A program made the position numbers and the translations under genes. The notes beneath the pieces were generated by a model that was not told the origin of the DNA, searched no databases, and saw nothing but the letters and a program-made list of their open reading frames with translations. From an uncultured Marivita sp. (GTDB lineage: Bacteria > Pseudomonadota > Alphaproteobacteria > Rhodobacterales > Rhodobacteraceae), in assembly GCF_947488135.1 (NCBI RefSeq), contig NZ_CANKYW010000005.1, positions 124,001-188,000 on the forward strand: a stretch of DNA of 64,000 bases, read 5' to 3'. Of this stretch, positions 1-11,160 are shown piece by piece (position 1 is the first letter of the stretch; each line of letters starts with the position of its first letter).

Positions 1-64
1 CAATCGCAAAGGCGATTGCCGCGACTCCCCAGTATTTCAGCTGTTCCCGCGCGGGAAGTGCCAT
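1..64 (-). CDS. AI-2E family transporter, N-terminal fragment
   Basis: Only the first 21 codons lie in the window; the gene runs off the left edge. Reading leftward from the ATG at 62-64 gives MALPAREQLKYWGVAAIAFA, a short polar N-terminus followed by the start of a hydrophobic helix. This opening resembles Rhodobacteraceae AI-2E family (PerM-like) permeases, which are multi-pass inner-membrane proteins. The identification rests on a short stretch and is tentative. The roughly 140 bp to its right, up to the histidine kinase stop, holds no gene I can support. Confidence 0.5.
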   Translation of the reverse strand, partial: MALPAREQLKYWGVAAIAFAI

Positions 65-207
65 GCCAAGCGCCCTTTGAATCTGGACCCTACATCGCCT
101 GTCCGTTGCAGGGTTTCAAGAGGCACACGCAGCCTCACCAAAGCTGTGATGTTTTCCGCTGACGCGGCATCCTCGATCAGGCGCGTTGCGCAATCCCGGT
201 GCGCGCC

Positions 208-1677
208 TCACGCTTCGACCGGCATGGTGATCTGCGCGACGAACCGGTTTGGATCCTTCGACCGCGAAACCTCGGCCCCGATCTGTTCGGCGAATTGCTG
301 GATCAGGCGTTCCCCGGTGCCCGAGGAATCGATGTCCAGCGTCTGCGAGCTGTCCGAATGGCTGTTCTCGACGGTAATCTGGAGCTTGTCGTCGGGCCAC
401 ACCTCGAGCAGCAGCTTCACCGGCGTGTTCGGCCGGGGAGAGCCGTGTTTGATCGCATTGGTCAGCAACTCGTTGAGCATCAGGCTCAGCGCGATCGCCG
501 TATCGCTTTTGAGTTTGCAGGCTTCTGCCGGATGCTCGAAAACCAGCGCCTGTTCCTGCAACTCCGCGCTTTTGCGCGTCGACTGGACGAGCCTGTTGAA
601 CAAGGTGATGACATCGATCCGGGCCACGTCGCCGTCGATCTGGATGGCGGCGTGCACATCCGCCACGGCACGAACCCGCGATTCCACGGCGCGCAGGGCG
701 GCGCGCGCCCGTTCTGCGGCCGGGCCGCCGGTCACGATCAACCGGCTCGCCTGAAGGCGCAGCAGGGACAGCGCAATCTGCAGGCTGTTCTTGATGCGAT
801 GGTTCGCCTCGACCACCAGCGCCTCGCGCACTTCGACCGCCCGTTCCAGTTCGCGACGGGCGTTTTCAATATCGGTCAGATCGACGAAGGTGCCGACCAG
901 TTTGGGCCGCCGGTCGATTGGATCGGTCGCAATCTCGCCCCGAATGCGGACGAAGCGCTCTTCGCCATTGGGCAGCGGGACGCGGTAATCGAAAGACGCG
1001 ATCTCGCCGGGCGGTGCTGCCAGCACGCGGGCCACCTCGGCATGAACCGCACCGATATCGTCCTGGTGTACCCGTTCGAAGAATGGTGCCGCGTAGGGCC
1101 CGGCCTCCTCGGGGGCAAAGCCGAACATCGCGTCGATGGCGTCGTGGCGCAGGAACAGATCGGTCTCGGGATCGTAGCTGAAATAGGCGACGGAGGCTGT
1201 CGATGTCGCCGCACGCCGGTGACTTTGCGCCAGCCGCGCTGTCAGCGTCGCCTCGGTCACATCCCGCGCGGTTTGCAGGATCGCGATGATCTCGCCGTCC
1301 TCGCGGATCGGCGCGAAATGCATCTGCCAGTGGTGTTCCATGTAAACACCGTTTTCGTTGACCAGATCGAACCGGGCGGGGCCAACCTCTTGCGGTTCGC
1401 CGGTCCGAAGGATCTCGGCCACGGCGCTGCGGATACCCTCGACCGCCTTTGATCCATCGGCGTCGGCGCTTGGTGGAAATGCCTCGAATATCCCCTTACC
1501 GGCGACGTCGACGCCCACGGTGTCCGTCATCACCTCATGTGCGGAATTGCGCCATAACAGCGTCATGTCGTCATTCGGCATGAAAAACAGGGCAGCAAAA
1601 GGAAGCGCTTCGAAACCAAGCGCCAGAATGTCCTGTATCCTGCCCGGGGCGACGGACAGGGGCAAATCGCTTTTCAT
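208..1677 (-). CDS. PAS-domain sensor histidine kinase, HisKA_2 type
   Basis: A 489-residue predicted soluble sensor kinase. The N-terminal half holds two PAS-like regions; one contains the FDYRVPLPNGEERFVRIRGE pattern typical of PAS_3 folds. The kinase core has the HisKA_2 phospho-acceptor box EANHRIKNSLQ, with the His as predicted phosphorylation site, and the ATPase N-box NELLTNAIKHG, followed by a GTGERL glycine box. No membrane segment is visible, so the signal is probably cytoplasmic; kinases of this family include light and redox sensors. I chose the ATG at 1675-1677 because an in-frame extension to 1869 is low-complexity and would overlap proS. No response regulator lies next to it. 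It is divergent from proS. Confidence 0.85.
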   Translation of the reverse strand: MKSDLPLSVAPGRIQDILALGFEALPFAALFFMPNDDMTLLWRNSAHEVMTDTVGVDVAGKGIFEAFPPSADADGSKAVEGIRSAVAEILRTGEPQEVGPARFDLVNENGVYMEHHWQMHFAPIREDGEIIAILQTARDVTEATLTARLAQSHRRAATSTASVAYFSYDPETDLFLRHDAIDAMFGFAPEEAGPYAAPFFERVHQDDIGAVHAEVARVLAAPPGEIASFDYRVPLPNGEERFVRIRGEIATDPIDRRPKLVGTFVDLTDIENARRELERAVEVREALVVEANHRIKNSLQIALSLLRLQASRLIVTGGPAAERARAALRAVESRVRAVADVHAAIQIDGDVARIDVITLFNRLVQSTRKSAELQEQALVFEHPAEACKLKSDTAIALSLMLNELLTNAIKHGSPRPNTPVKLLLEVWPDDKLQITVENSHSDSSQTLDIDSSGTGERLIQQFAEQIGAEVSRSKDPNRFVAQITMPVEA

Positions 1678-1867
1678 TTCCGAAACAGACTCCGAACTAT
1701 CAGGTGCGCAGAAGATGTTTGATTTCCATGGCAAAGTCCATCGCCTACCAGCCTTTTTGCGGGCCCATCTCGCCAAGCGCTCTTGAACTGCGCATGGCGC
1801 TCTACGCCCCTTGTCCGGGTCGATGCAACCCGCTAGGACGGGCGAAACCACCATCCGAGGCCAACAC

Positions 1868-3211
1868 ATGCGTCTGTCCCGCTATTTTCTGCCCGTTCTC
1901 AAGGAAACCCCTGCCGAGGCCCAGATCGTCAGCCACAGGCTGATGCTGCGCGCCGGGATGATCAAGCAGGCCAGCGCCGGGATCTATTCGTGGCTGCCGC
2001 TGGGCTACAAGGTGCTTCGCAACATCGAGCAGATCGTGCACGAAGAGCAGGCGCGTGCAGGTCACATCCCGATGCTCATGCCCACGTTGCAGTCCGCCGA
2101 TCTCTGGAAGGAATCCGGCCGTTACGACGCTTACGGCCCCGAAATGCTGCGGGTCGAAGATCGGCATGGACGTGACATGCTCTACGGTCCCACCAATGAA
2201 GAGCTGATCACCGACATCTTCCGCAGCCATGTGAGCAGCTACAAGGACCTGCCGCTGACGCTGTATCATATACAGTGGAAATTCCGCGACGAGATCCGCC
2301 CGCGGTTCGGCGTCATGCGCGGCCGCGAATTCCTGATGAAGGACGGCTACAATTTTGACCTGACCAAAGAAGACGCGCTGCACGCCTATAATCGCCATCT
2401 GGTCAGCTACCTGCGCACCTACGAACGCATGGGCCTTCAGGCAATTCCGATGCGCGCGGACAGTGGGCCCATCGGCGGCGACGACACGCATGAATTCCTC
2501 GTGCTGGCCGAAACCGGCGAGTCCGAGGTGTTCTACGATTCCGAAATCACCGATCTGAAATTCGGCGACCGCGCTATCGACTACGATAACAAGGCACAGT
2601 GCCAGGCCGTGCTTGAGGAATTCACCTCGCGTTACGCCCGCACGGACGAGACCCATGACGAGGCTGAATTCGCCAAGGTGCCTGCTGACCGTCAGCGCAC
2701 TGCGCGCGGCATCGAGGTGGGCCAGATCTTCTATTTCGGAACCAAGTATTCCGACGCCATGGGCGCGACGGTTGCGGATGCCGACGGCAACCGCGTGCCT
2801 GTTCATATGGGCAGCCACGGGATCGGCGTGAGCCGCCTGCTGGGCGCAATCATCGAAGCCAGCCATGACGACAAGGGCATCATCTGGCCCGAAGGCGTGA
2901 CGCCGTTCCATTGCGGCATCGTCAATCTCAAGCAGGGCGACGACGAGGCCGACGCGGCCTGCGAGTCGCTTTATGCAAGCCTCATCGCGCTCGGGCTTGA
3001 ACCGCTCTACGACGACCGCAACGACCGGGCAGGTGCCAAGTTCGCGACGATGGACCTCATCGGTCTGCCATGGCGCATCACCGTCGGCCCGCGCGGTCTC
3101 AAGAACGGCGTTGTCGAACTCACCTCCCGCCGCAGCGGTGAAAGCGAAGAACTGCCGCCCGAACAGGCGATTCAGCGGATTGCCGCGATATACGGCAAAG
3201 CCAGCGCCTGA
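1868..3211 (+). CDS. proS: Prolyl-tRNA synthetase
   Basis: A cytoplasmic class II synthetase of 447 residues that charges tRNA-Pro. The protein opens [20 protein letters not shown] and carries motif 1 ([19 protein letters not shown]), the motif 2 region ([19 protein letters not shown]) and motif 3 ([14 protein letters not shown]). It is the short alphaproteobacterial form: the Ala-tRNA editing insertion of about 180 residues found in E. coli ProRS is absent, so any mischarged Ala-tRNA-Pro would need a separate deacylase. The ATG at 1868 follows a CGAGG ribosome-binding site; the longer in-frame start at 1811 lacks family similarity. Confidence 0.97.
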   Translation: MRLSRYFLPVLKETPAEAQIVSHRLMLRAGMIKQASAGIYSWLPLGYKVLRNIEQIVHEEQARAGHIPMLMPTLQSADLWKESGRYDAYGPEMLRVEDRHGRDMLYGPTNEELITDIFRSHVSSYKDLPLTLYHIQWKFRDEIRPRFGVMRGREFLMKDGYNFDLTKEDALHAYNRHLVSYLRTYERMGLQAIPMRADSGPIGGDDTHEFLVLAETGESEVFYDSEITDLKFGDRAIDYDNKAQCQAVLEEFTSRYARTDETHDEAEFAKVPADRQRTARGIEVGQIFYFGTKYSDAMGATVADADGNRVPVHMGSHGIGVSRLLGAIIEASHDDKGIIWPEGVTPFHCGIVNLKQGDDEADAACESLYASLIALGLEPLYDDRNDRAGAKFATMDLIGLPWRITVGPRGLKNGVVELTSRRSGESEELPPEQAIQRIAAIYGKASA

Positions 3212-3261
3212 CAAAGGCACGTCTCTTGCGGGATCACCGTCGCATTTGCTAGCCAGAGGGC

Positions 3262-4200
3262 ATGAAACGCCTTTCGGCATTCCTTTTGGGTTTCTGGGCC
3301 GCAAGCCCGGTGGCGGCCTCTGATCCCGTCGCGCTATTTGAAGAATGGGCGCGGGCGGAAGGCGCGGGTGAGACTGCGATTGCGGTGCTGATCGACGGAC
3401 AAATGGCGCATGACAGCAACGCGGATCGGCCCGTCGATCTTGCGTCCAACTCCAAGGCGATCACGGCGCTCTGCGTGCTGTCATTGGTGGATGAGGGCAG
3501 TCTGCACTGGGACATGCCGCTGTCCGAGGCGCTGGGGCGCGATGCGTTCGATGCGACGCTGGCGGAGTTGGTGACCCATAGCGCCGGGATCGGGCAGGAC
3601 ACAACGCAATTGCGGATGGGGTTCTGGCTCAACGAGGACACGCCGCGTCACGCGCATGTCACCGACCTCGTGCTTGATCGCGACGGCCAGAAAGGCACGC
3701 GCGGTGCGTTCCGGTACAGCAACGAGAATTACGCGCTTCTGGGTCGGATCATCGAACTGGCCAGCGGAGTAAGCTACGAAGACACCTGCCGCGCCCGTGT
3801 GCTCGAGCCTGCGGGCGTTTCGGGCGCCCTGTCACCCCGGTTCGGTGCCTTCGCCGCGTGGGGTGGCTGGCGGATGACCATGCAGGATCACGCGACTTTG
3901 CTGTGGCATTGGTTTGGACCCGACGGACGGGTCGGGACGGACCCGCTGGCGCTGCCGCATATCGCACGGGGCGAGGGCAGTTTTTACGGCCTCGGGATGA
4001 ACTACACGGAAGACGGCAACGGGATGCGTTACTCTCACGCGGGCGCGCTGTCTTTTCCCTTTGGCCCGAAAACCGGGGCCTTTGCCGTGGTGTACCCGTT
4101 CAACGCGGTCGCCGCGATGGGCTATGATGTGGCCATTGCCGATCCGCCGAAATTCCGGAAGATCGCCGACCAGCTGGGCGAAACGCTCAACGGGGAATAG
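3262..4200 (+). CDS. Beta-lactamase-family serine hydrolase, exported
   Basis: A 312-residue protein of the class C beta-lactamase / penicillin-binding-protein-like fold. A signal peptide (MKRLSAFLLGFWAASPVAA) predicts periplasmic location. The catalytic motifs are present: S62-x-x-K65 (SNSK) supplies the nucleophile and general base, and Y152-S-N154 is the YxN motif. A late HAG may replace the KTG box. Family members include D-aminopeptidases, esterases and beta-lactamase-like enzymes, so the substrate cannot be assigned. It starts 50 bp after proS on the same strand, with AGAGG before the ATG, and may be co-transcribed. Confidence 0.82.
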   Translation: MKRLSAFLLGFWAASPVAASDPVALFEEWARAEGAGETAIAVLIDGQMAHDSNADRPVDLASNSKAITALCVLSLVDEGSLHWDMPLSEALGRDAFDATLAELVTHSAGIGQDTTQLRMGFWLNEDTPRHAHVTDLVLDRDGQKGTRGAFRYSNENYALLGRIIELASGVSYEDTCRARVLEPAGVSGALSPRFGAFAAWGGWRMTMQDHATLLWHWFGPDGRVGTDPLALPHIARGEGSFYGLGMNYTEDGNGMRYSHAGALSFPFGPKTGAFAVVYPFNAVAAMGYDVAIADPPKFRKIADQLGETLNGE

Positions 4201-4233
4201 GCGCTGGTCTCGGTGCCAACGAAACCCGACCGG

Positions 4234-5566
4234 TCAGACAGCCGCGGACACTTCGGCCACGATCCCATCCACCACTTCGACAAGCAGCCCCTCGTCCTCG
4301 CACTCCGCCATGACACGGATCAGAGGCTCCGTGCCGGATTTCCGGATGAGCAGACGACCCTTGCCGTTGAGCCGCGCTTCGGCCTCGGCGATGGCGGTCT
4401 TGACCGACCCGACCTCCAGCGGCGCGATTGACGGATCGTAACGCACGTTCTTGAGCAGTTGCGGCACCGGCTCAAAGCTCCGCGCCAACGCGCTGGCCGG
4501 CTGTCCGGTGCGGCACATTTCGCCAAGGAACTGCAATCCGGCCATGAGACCGTCGCCCGTGGTTGCGTAATCCGTCATGACAATGTGGCCGGATTGTTCA
4601 CCACCGAGGTTCCAACCGCCCTTGCGCATCGCTTCGACCACATAGCGGTCCCCGACGCCCGTTCGTTCCAGGCGCAGCCCACGGCCATCGAGGAACCGCT
4701 CGAGCCCGAGATTCGACATGACGGTCGCAACCAGCACACCATCGCGCAGCCGGTCCTCATCGGCCCAACGCGCCGCCATCAAGGCCATAATCTGATCGCC
4801 GTCCGCGACTTGCCCGGTTTCGTCGATCAGGATCACCCGATCGGCGTCGCCATCGAGGCAGATCCCCACATCCGCGCCATGCGCCACCACGGCAGCTGCG
4901 GCCAGCTGCGGATGGGTCGAGCCGCACCCCTGGTTGATATTCTCCCCGTTCGGCGTCACGCCGAGCGGGATGACATCCGCGCCCAGCTCCCAAAGCACTT
5001 CTGGCGCGGCCTTGTAGGCGGCCCCGTTCGCGCAATCGACCACCACCTTGAGCCCGTCGAGACGCATTCCGGCCGGGAAGGTCGACTTTACCCGCTCCTG
5101 ATAGCGGAAACGTCCGTCGTCGATCCTTTTCGCGCGCCCGATATTGTCGGCCTGCGTCGGGGCCACACCGGTCTCGATCAGCGCTTCGATCTCGGCTTCG
5201 TCGGCATCGGACAGCTTGAACCCATCCGGCCCGAAAAACTTGATCCCGTTGTCCTGCGCGGGGTTGTGGCTGGCCGAGATCATGATCCCCAGATCGGCCC
5301 GCATCGACGGTGTGAGCAAACCCACCGCAGGCGTCGGCACCGGGCCCAGCAGCAATACGTTCATGCCGGTCGAGGTGAGCCCAGCTGTCAGCGCGTTCTC
5401 GAACATGTATCCCGATTGCCGCGTGTCCTTGCCGATCACGACGCGGTGGACACCCTTGGAGTCCTGCCGGAAATGCCGCCCGACGGCAGCGCCGATCCGC
5501 AGCGCCATGTCGGCGGTCATCGGAAAGCTGTTCGCCGTCCCACGGACACCGTCGGTTCCAAAAAGC

Positions 5567-5577
<11 letters not shown>
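4234..5577 (-). CDS. glmM: Phosphoglucosamine mutase
   Basis: This 447-residue enzyme interconverts glucosamine-6-phosphate and glucosamine-1-phosphate on the way to UDP-GlcNAc for peptidoglycan and lipopolysaccharide. The start [13 protein letters not shown] is diagnostic. The phosphoserine loop ISASHNP, the metal-binding loop DGDADR, the sugar-binding GGEQSGH and the phosphate-binding [12 protein letters not shown] are all present. It follows folP and overlaps it by 11 bp (5567-5577), the folP-glmM coupling common in Proteobacteria. The ORF can be extended to 5646, but the start at 5577 matches the family. Confidence 0.97.
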
Positions 5578-6586
<1,009 letters not shown>

Positions 6587-6625
6587 GGCGCGTCAATGAA
6601 ACGCTCTGCGAATTTTGACAAGCGG

Positions 6626-7552
6626 CTAAAGCACGCTTTCGCCGATGGGTGTGTTGCGGACTGAAACATTTGCCGACGCGGGCGCCTCAGCCCCGATCAC
6701 GAGCAGTTCCCGCGCGTCCATTTCGTCCGCAAACCAGGCCGACAGGGCCGCCGTATCGGTGACGGGTGTCTCCGGTCCGGCAACCGCGTCCAGCACGATC
6801 TTCGACGGGGCCCAGATGCAGACCTGTCCGTTTTTCATCGCCCAGTCGAGCTCGGTTCGGGTCGCGACCACCTTGCAGCGTCCGTCGCGCGCGGCGAGAA
6901 CCCAGCCATTCTGCTCGATCGCCAAGAGGTCGATCCGGCGCTGCGTCATGGCATGGCCGGTGACCGGGCGCGGGCCGTCAGGCAGGCCGACGCACAGGAT
7001 CAACGGAACGCGCTCCGCCTCGAGCTGATCGAGCCACGCGGCAAGGTGTTCCGACGCGATGGCCGCATTCGACAAGTACACGACGCGGGGATGAGGGCGC
7101 TCCTGGCTGCTGTCATGCGCGGCAACGTCCAGATCGGACCTCGACCGCACGATCTCTACGCCAAGCGCGCCGGGACCGCGATCCAGCTTCTCGATCCGAA
7201 CGAAGGCCCGCAGCGCCTGCGGTTCTTGCAGGATCCGCTCGGCGATTCGCTCGGCCAGCGTTTCCAGAAGGTTCAGGCGCTCCGCTCCAAGCTCGGCGGC
7301 GATGGCTTCGGTGACCCGGTCATAGGACAGGATGCGGTCAACGTCATCATCGATATGTCCAACGATTGGTTGCACTTCGACGACGACATTAAAGCAGATG
7401 CGCTGCGTCGTGCCACGTTCCGCCTGGAACGCGCCGATCTCGACATTGACGATATGATCGCGGAGCGAGATCCGATCCACCGGTCCGTCCTGGGCCGTGG
7501 CTATGGCGCGTTCTGACGGGTGCGCAAAAGCAAGTCGGATTTCAGAACTCAT
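6626..7552 (-). CDS. folB: Dihydroneopterin aldolase with C-terminal extension
   Basis: Residues of about 25-140 form a FolB/dihydroneopterin aldolase domain (ISLRDHIVNVEIGAFQAERG, then LLETLAERIAERIL), which makes 6-hydroxymethyl-dihydropterin for FolP. Canonical FolB proteins are about 120 residues; this one has 308. The extra C-terminal 160 residues contain VVYLSNAAIASEHLAAWLDQ and end in a short hydrophobic segment. I do not recognise that second domain, although the long form seems usual in this family of bacteria. The ATG at 7552 has a strong GGAGG 8 bp upstream, and folP begins 39 bp after the stop. Confidence 0.88.
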   Translation of the reverse strand: MSSEIRLAFAHPSERAIATAQDGPVDRISLRDHIVNVEIGAFQAERGTTQRICFNVVVEVQPIVGHIDDDVDRILSYDRVTEAIAAELGAERLNLLETLAERIAERILQEPQALRAFVRIEKLDRGPGALGVEIVRSRSDLDVAAHDSSQERPHPRVVYLSNAAIASEHLAAWLDQLEAERVPLILCVGLPDGPRPVTGHAMTQRRIDLLAIEQNGWVLAARDGRCKVVATRTELDWAMKNGQVCIWAPSKIVLDAVAGPETPVTDTAALSAWFADEMDARELLVIGAEAPASANVSVRNTPIGESVL

Positions 7553-7674
7553 CGCAAGGCCTCCGGATCGGTCGCGACTGGGCTATCAGAGGATGCCGGA
7601 AACGAAAATGCCGCGAAGGGGCATTTTGCACGCCACTCGCGACATCGTCGGGTCTTGGGATCGACGGGACTGGA

Positions 7675-8307
7675 TCAGCTGTTGCTGCTGACACGCCAGG
7701 TGTGGCGGTAGAACAGGTGCACACCGATGGACGCCGTCTTGGTGTAGGTGCGCGACCAGCGTGGGCGCACGGCGTTGGTGTGGTAATGCGTTGCCCCTTC
7801 GGTCAGGTTCATCGGCGCGCGACCGTCAAGAATGGCGCGGGCGACCTTGCCGACACGCTCCCAGGCGCGGGGTTCGCTGATCCGTTCCGGAATGCCGTCG
7901 CAGGTGTAGGTGAACTGGCACTGGTATTTCTTGCCGGTGCCCTGGTTGATCACGCCACAAATGCTGTTCGGAAAGCGGGCGCTCTTGACGCGGTTCATGA
8001 TGACTTCGGCGACCGCGAACTGGCCTTTGATGGTTTCGCCGCGCGCTTCGAAGTAGAGAGCCTCTGCCAGGCATTCCCACTGAGCGCCGCCGCTCGCCTT
8101 GTCCTGCGCGTTCAGCCAGGACGTATTGTAGATTGCGCCTTTGCGTGACGCGGGTGTGACAAGCGATGTCAGATGCGATTGGCCTGCTGCTGAAAGGCCG
8201 TTTTGTTCTTGGGTGACAAGAGCTTGAGCAGCGTCCTTCGAGCGTTCTGCGAAGGAGGGCGATGCCACGAGTGTGGCCGCCAGAATAAGTGCAAACAATC
8301 TCGACAT
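7675..8307 (-). CDS. Cell wall hydrolase, SleB/Hydrolase_2 family
   Basis: A 210-residue exported protein with signal peptide MSRLFALILAATLVASPSFA. From about residue 77 the Hydrolase_2 domain appears: CLAEALYFEARGE holds the predicted catalytic Glu, followed by AEVIMNRV, and a late HYHT and HLFYRH. Relatives include the spore cortex lytic enzyme SleB and non-spore peptidoglycan transglycosylases, so a role in periplasmic wall remodelling is the likely reading. It is a single gene; 122 bp separates it from folB. Confidence 0.85.
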   Translation of the reverse strand: MSRLFALILAATLVASPSFAERSKDAAQALVTQEQNGLSAAGQSHLTSLVTPASRKGAIYNTSWLNAQDKASGGAQWECLAEALYFEARGETIKGQFAVAEVIMNRVKSARFPNSICGVINQGTGKKYQCQFTYTCDGIPERISEPRAWERVGKVARAILDGRAPMNLTEGATHYHTNAVRPRWSRTYTKTASIGVHLFYRHTWRVSSNS

Positions 8308-8492
8308 ACCGAGTGTTCATCTCGCGATATTGTGGGTGGCGACGAGATGCACAGAAAACAGGCATCGCCGCGCGTTCGACGGGCTGTTACAGAAAATATT
8401 GGAAATCCACAAGTTACCCGCCCATGCGCGTGGCGCAAGGCCGATGCCCGACCCCGAAATGGGGCAAAATCTGGGCCGAATTGTGCCGACGG

Positions 8493-11042
8493 CTACTTTA
8501 TCTTGTCGGCCAACGCAAGTTGTGCTGCGGCAAGACGTGCCACCGGAACCCGGAACGGAGAGCAGCTGACATAGTCGAATCCAGCCTCCCGACAGAAGGC
8601 GATTGATTCGGTATGCGCGGCATGTTCCCCGCAAATCGACAAAACCACGTTCGGGCGGGCAGCGCGACCCCGAACCACCCCCAATCGCAACAATTCCCCG
8701 ACACCCTCGGTATCGAGGATATGAAAGGGGTCTTCGGTGAAGACGCCTTGCCGGACATATTCCGACATGAACCGCCCCGCATCGTCGCGCGACAGACCGT
8801 AGGTCATCTGTGTGAGATCGTTGGTGCCGAAGCTCAGGAAATGGGTGTGCTCCGCGATATCCCCGGCGCGCAAACAAGCGCGGGGGGTCTCGACCATCAC
8901 GCCAAGACGATAGCTGAAATCCGCGCTCTGTTCCGTGCGCACGGCGGCAGCCACTGCCTCGACCCGGCCCCGGACGAGTTCGACCTCGCGCTTGGCGGAC
9001 ACCAGCGGCACCATGATTTCGGGCACGACCGTGATGCCTTCGCGGGCGGCCTCGACCGTCGCCTCGAAGATCGCGCGCGCCTGCATGTCATAGATCTCGG
9101 GCACCGAGATCCCCAATCGCACGCCGCGCATCCCCAGCATCGGATTGTATTCCGCGAGGCTGTCGATCCGACGGGTCACGTCGCTCACCGGAATGTCCAG
9201 CGCTTCGGCCAGTTCGCGCTGGCCTGCACGGCTTGTGGGCAGGAATTCGTGCAAAGGCGGGTCGAACAACCGGATACACACGGGTTGGCCCTGCATGATC
9301 TGGAAGAGCTCGAGAAAATCCGCGCGTTGCATCGGTAGCACCAACTCCAGCGCCGCCTGACGATCCTGCGGGTTCTGCGCGAAGATCATTTCGCGCATCG
9401 GGGTCAGGCGCTCGGCTTCGAAGAACATATGTTCGGTCCGGCACAGACCGATGCCCTGGGCGCGGAAATGCAGCGCTGTCTTGGCGTCGGCGGGCGTGTC
9501 CGCGTTGGCGCGCACGCCGATATCGCGCTCGGCATCGGCCCAGCTCATGAAGGTGCGGAACGTCTCATCCAGCGTCGCCTCGATCATCTCGACCGACCCG
9601 GCGAGGATCTGGCCGTTGGTGCCGTCCACGGTGATCTCGTCACCTTCCCGAAGCACCCGGCCATCGGTCGCCACAAGCTGCTTGCGTTTGACGTGGAACC
9701 GCAGGTTCGCGGCCCCCACGACGCAAGGAAGACCAAGCCCGCGCCCGATCACCGCCGCGTGGCTGGTCATGCCGCCGCGTTCCGTCAACACGGCCGAGGC
9801 CACATGCATGCCGCGAATATCCTCAGGGCTGGTTTCGCGCCTAACCAGAACACAGGGTTCGCCCCGCGCGGCGCTGGCCTGAGCCGCCTCTGACGAAAAC
9901 ACGATCCTGCCCGTCGCAGCACCGGGGCTGGCGGCGATTCCGCTGCCCAGAACATCGCGCTTGGCCTTGGCGGATACCTGGCGGTGCAGCAATTCCGACA
10001 GCGCCCTCGGTTCGATCCGCATCACGGCCTCTTGCCGCGTGATAATTCCGTCCTCGGCCAGCCGCACCACGATCCTCAGCGCCGCACGCGCGCTGCGTTC
10101 GACCCGCACGCCGTCAAGAATATGCAGCTTGCCGTTCTCGATCGTGAACTCGATCTGCATTTCCTCGCGCAGCCGGGCGCGCATCAGGGCCGCGTGGTCT
10201 TTGAGCGCCGCGAACGCCTCGGGCGCCAACTCTTCAAGCGACGGCCCGCGCGGGTCTTTCTCAAGGAACATCGACGCGGCCCCGCCGTCCAGCGCCTCGC
10301 GGCCTTGGCTTTGGCTCAGGTAACGGCCCGTGATCTGCGGCAGCCCGGTGGAGGGATTGACCAGTTGCAAAACACCCGATCCACATTCACCACTGCCCAA
10401 ACCCAGCGCCATCTCCTGCACCACAAGGCCGAGCCCTGCATCGACAGGCGCGCCCTTGGCCTGACGCAGCAGCCGCGCTGTCGTGCCCTCCCAGGCCCGC
10501 GCCATGGACCGCAGGATCTCCGCCAGCTGGATCGCCGGATCCTGCGGAAACGGCTCTTCGGCCTCGTCTTCGTAAAGTTGCAGCGCCTCCCGCAGCGCGT
10601 CGTGGCCTTCGCCTTGGATCGCATCGAACCCTTCAGCATCGAGCCGCGCCACGTCGATGGCGTAGTTGACCACGAAACGCAGGTAGATCTCGGTCGCCGC
10701 CTGCGTGCCGATCTGGTCGCAGAGATCGACATAGCGCGCGTCGTTCATCCCGATATTGAGCACGGCACCGGGGCCACCCCAATCCGGGTCTTCGGATGAG
10801 GGGCGCACGCAAAGCAGGGCATTGGGGTCGAATTCCGTCAGAATGTCGGACACATCCGGTCGATACCCGGACGCGATCTGGTGCACCGTGCCGAAGGACA
10901 AGGCAACCGTTCGGGGCACCGGAAGATCGAGCCGCACAAGGCGTTGCAAGCACTTCGCCCGCCCGCCATGGGTGGGCGTGGACATGGGCGATGTCGGAGT
11001 GATGAGCGTCACATCCGGGTTGTCAGGACTTGGTTTCTGCAC
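8493..11042 (-). CDS. ppdK: Pyruvate, phosphate dikinase
   Basis: An 849-residue enzyme interconverting pyruvate + ATP + phosphate and PEP + AMP + PPi. The N-terminal ATP-grasp region contains RAKCLQRLVRLDLPVPRTVA, the central phosphohistidine domain has GGMTSHAAVIGRGLGLPCVVG (His is the swivelling phosphocarrier), and the C-terminal PEP/pyruvate barrel has GIGLCRTEHMFF and FLSFGTNDLTQMTYG. I chose the GTG at 11040-11042 because AAGAGG sits 7 bp upstream; an ATG ten codons earlier (11072) has a weaker site. It is leftward and 118 bp downstream of glyS, so it may be read from the glyQ operon. Confidence 0.93.
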   Translation of the reverse strand: MQKPSPDNPDVTLITPTSPMSTPTHGGRAKCLQRLVRLDLPVPRTVALSFGTVHQIASGYRPDVSDILTEFDPNALLCVRPSSEDPDWGGPGAVLNIGMNDARYVDLCDQIGTQAATEIYLRFVVNYAIDVARLDAEGFDAIQGEGHDALREALQLYEDEAEEPFPQDPAIQLAEILRSMARAWEGTTARLLRQAKGAPVDAGLGLVVQEMALGLGSGECGSGVLQLVNPSTGLPQITGRYLSQSQGREALDGGAASMFLEKDPRGPSLEELAPEAFAALKDHAALMRARLREEMQIEFTIENGKLHILDGVRVERSARAALRIVVRLAEDGIITRQEAVMRIEPRALSELLHRQVSAKAKRDVLGSGIAASPGAATGRIVFSSEAAQASAARGEPCVLVRRETSPEDIRGMHVASAVLTERGGMTSHAAVIGRGLGLPCVVGAANLRFHVKRKQLVATDGRVLREGDEITVDGTNGQILAGSVEMIEATLDETFRTFMSWADAERDIGVRANADTPADAKTALHFRAQGIGLCRTEHMFFEAERLTPMREMIFAQNPQDRQAALELVLPMQRADFLELFQIMQGQPVCIRLFDPPLHEFLPTSRAGQRELAEALDIPVSDVTRRIDSLAEYNPMLGMRGVRLGISVPEIYDMQARAIFEATVEAAREGITVVPEIMVPLVSAKREVELVRGRVEAVAAAVRTEQSADFSYRLGVMVETPRACLRAGDIAEHTHFLSFGTNDLTQMTYGLSRDDAGRFMSEYVRQGVFTEDPFHILDTEGVGELLRLGVVRGRAARPNVVLSICGEHAAHTESIAFCREAGFDYVSCSPFRVPVARLAAAQLALADKIK

Positions 11043-11160
11043 CGCAGCACCTCTTGAACGTGGGCGCAGCATAAGGGCAGCGCGCAGTCTGACAAGAGGC
11101 GTTGATGGCGCAGGCTGGCGTCGGGTCCCGAAACCGGAATCCGACGTGTTTTCTTGGGGT

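Noticed and set aside
199-1452. Plus-strand open frame opposite the histidine kinase
   Set aside because: Complement frame of a gene with clear PAS and HisKA_2 motifs; no start signal or family match.
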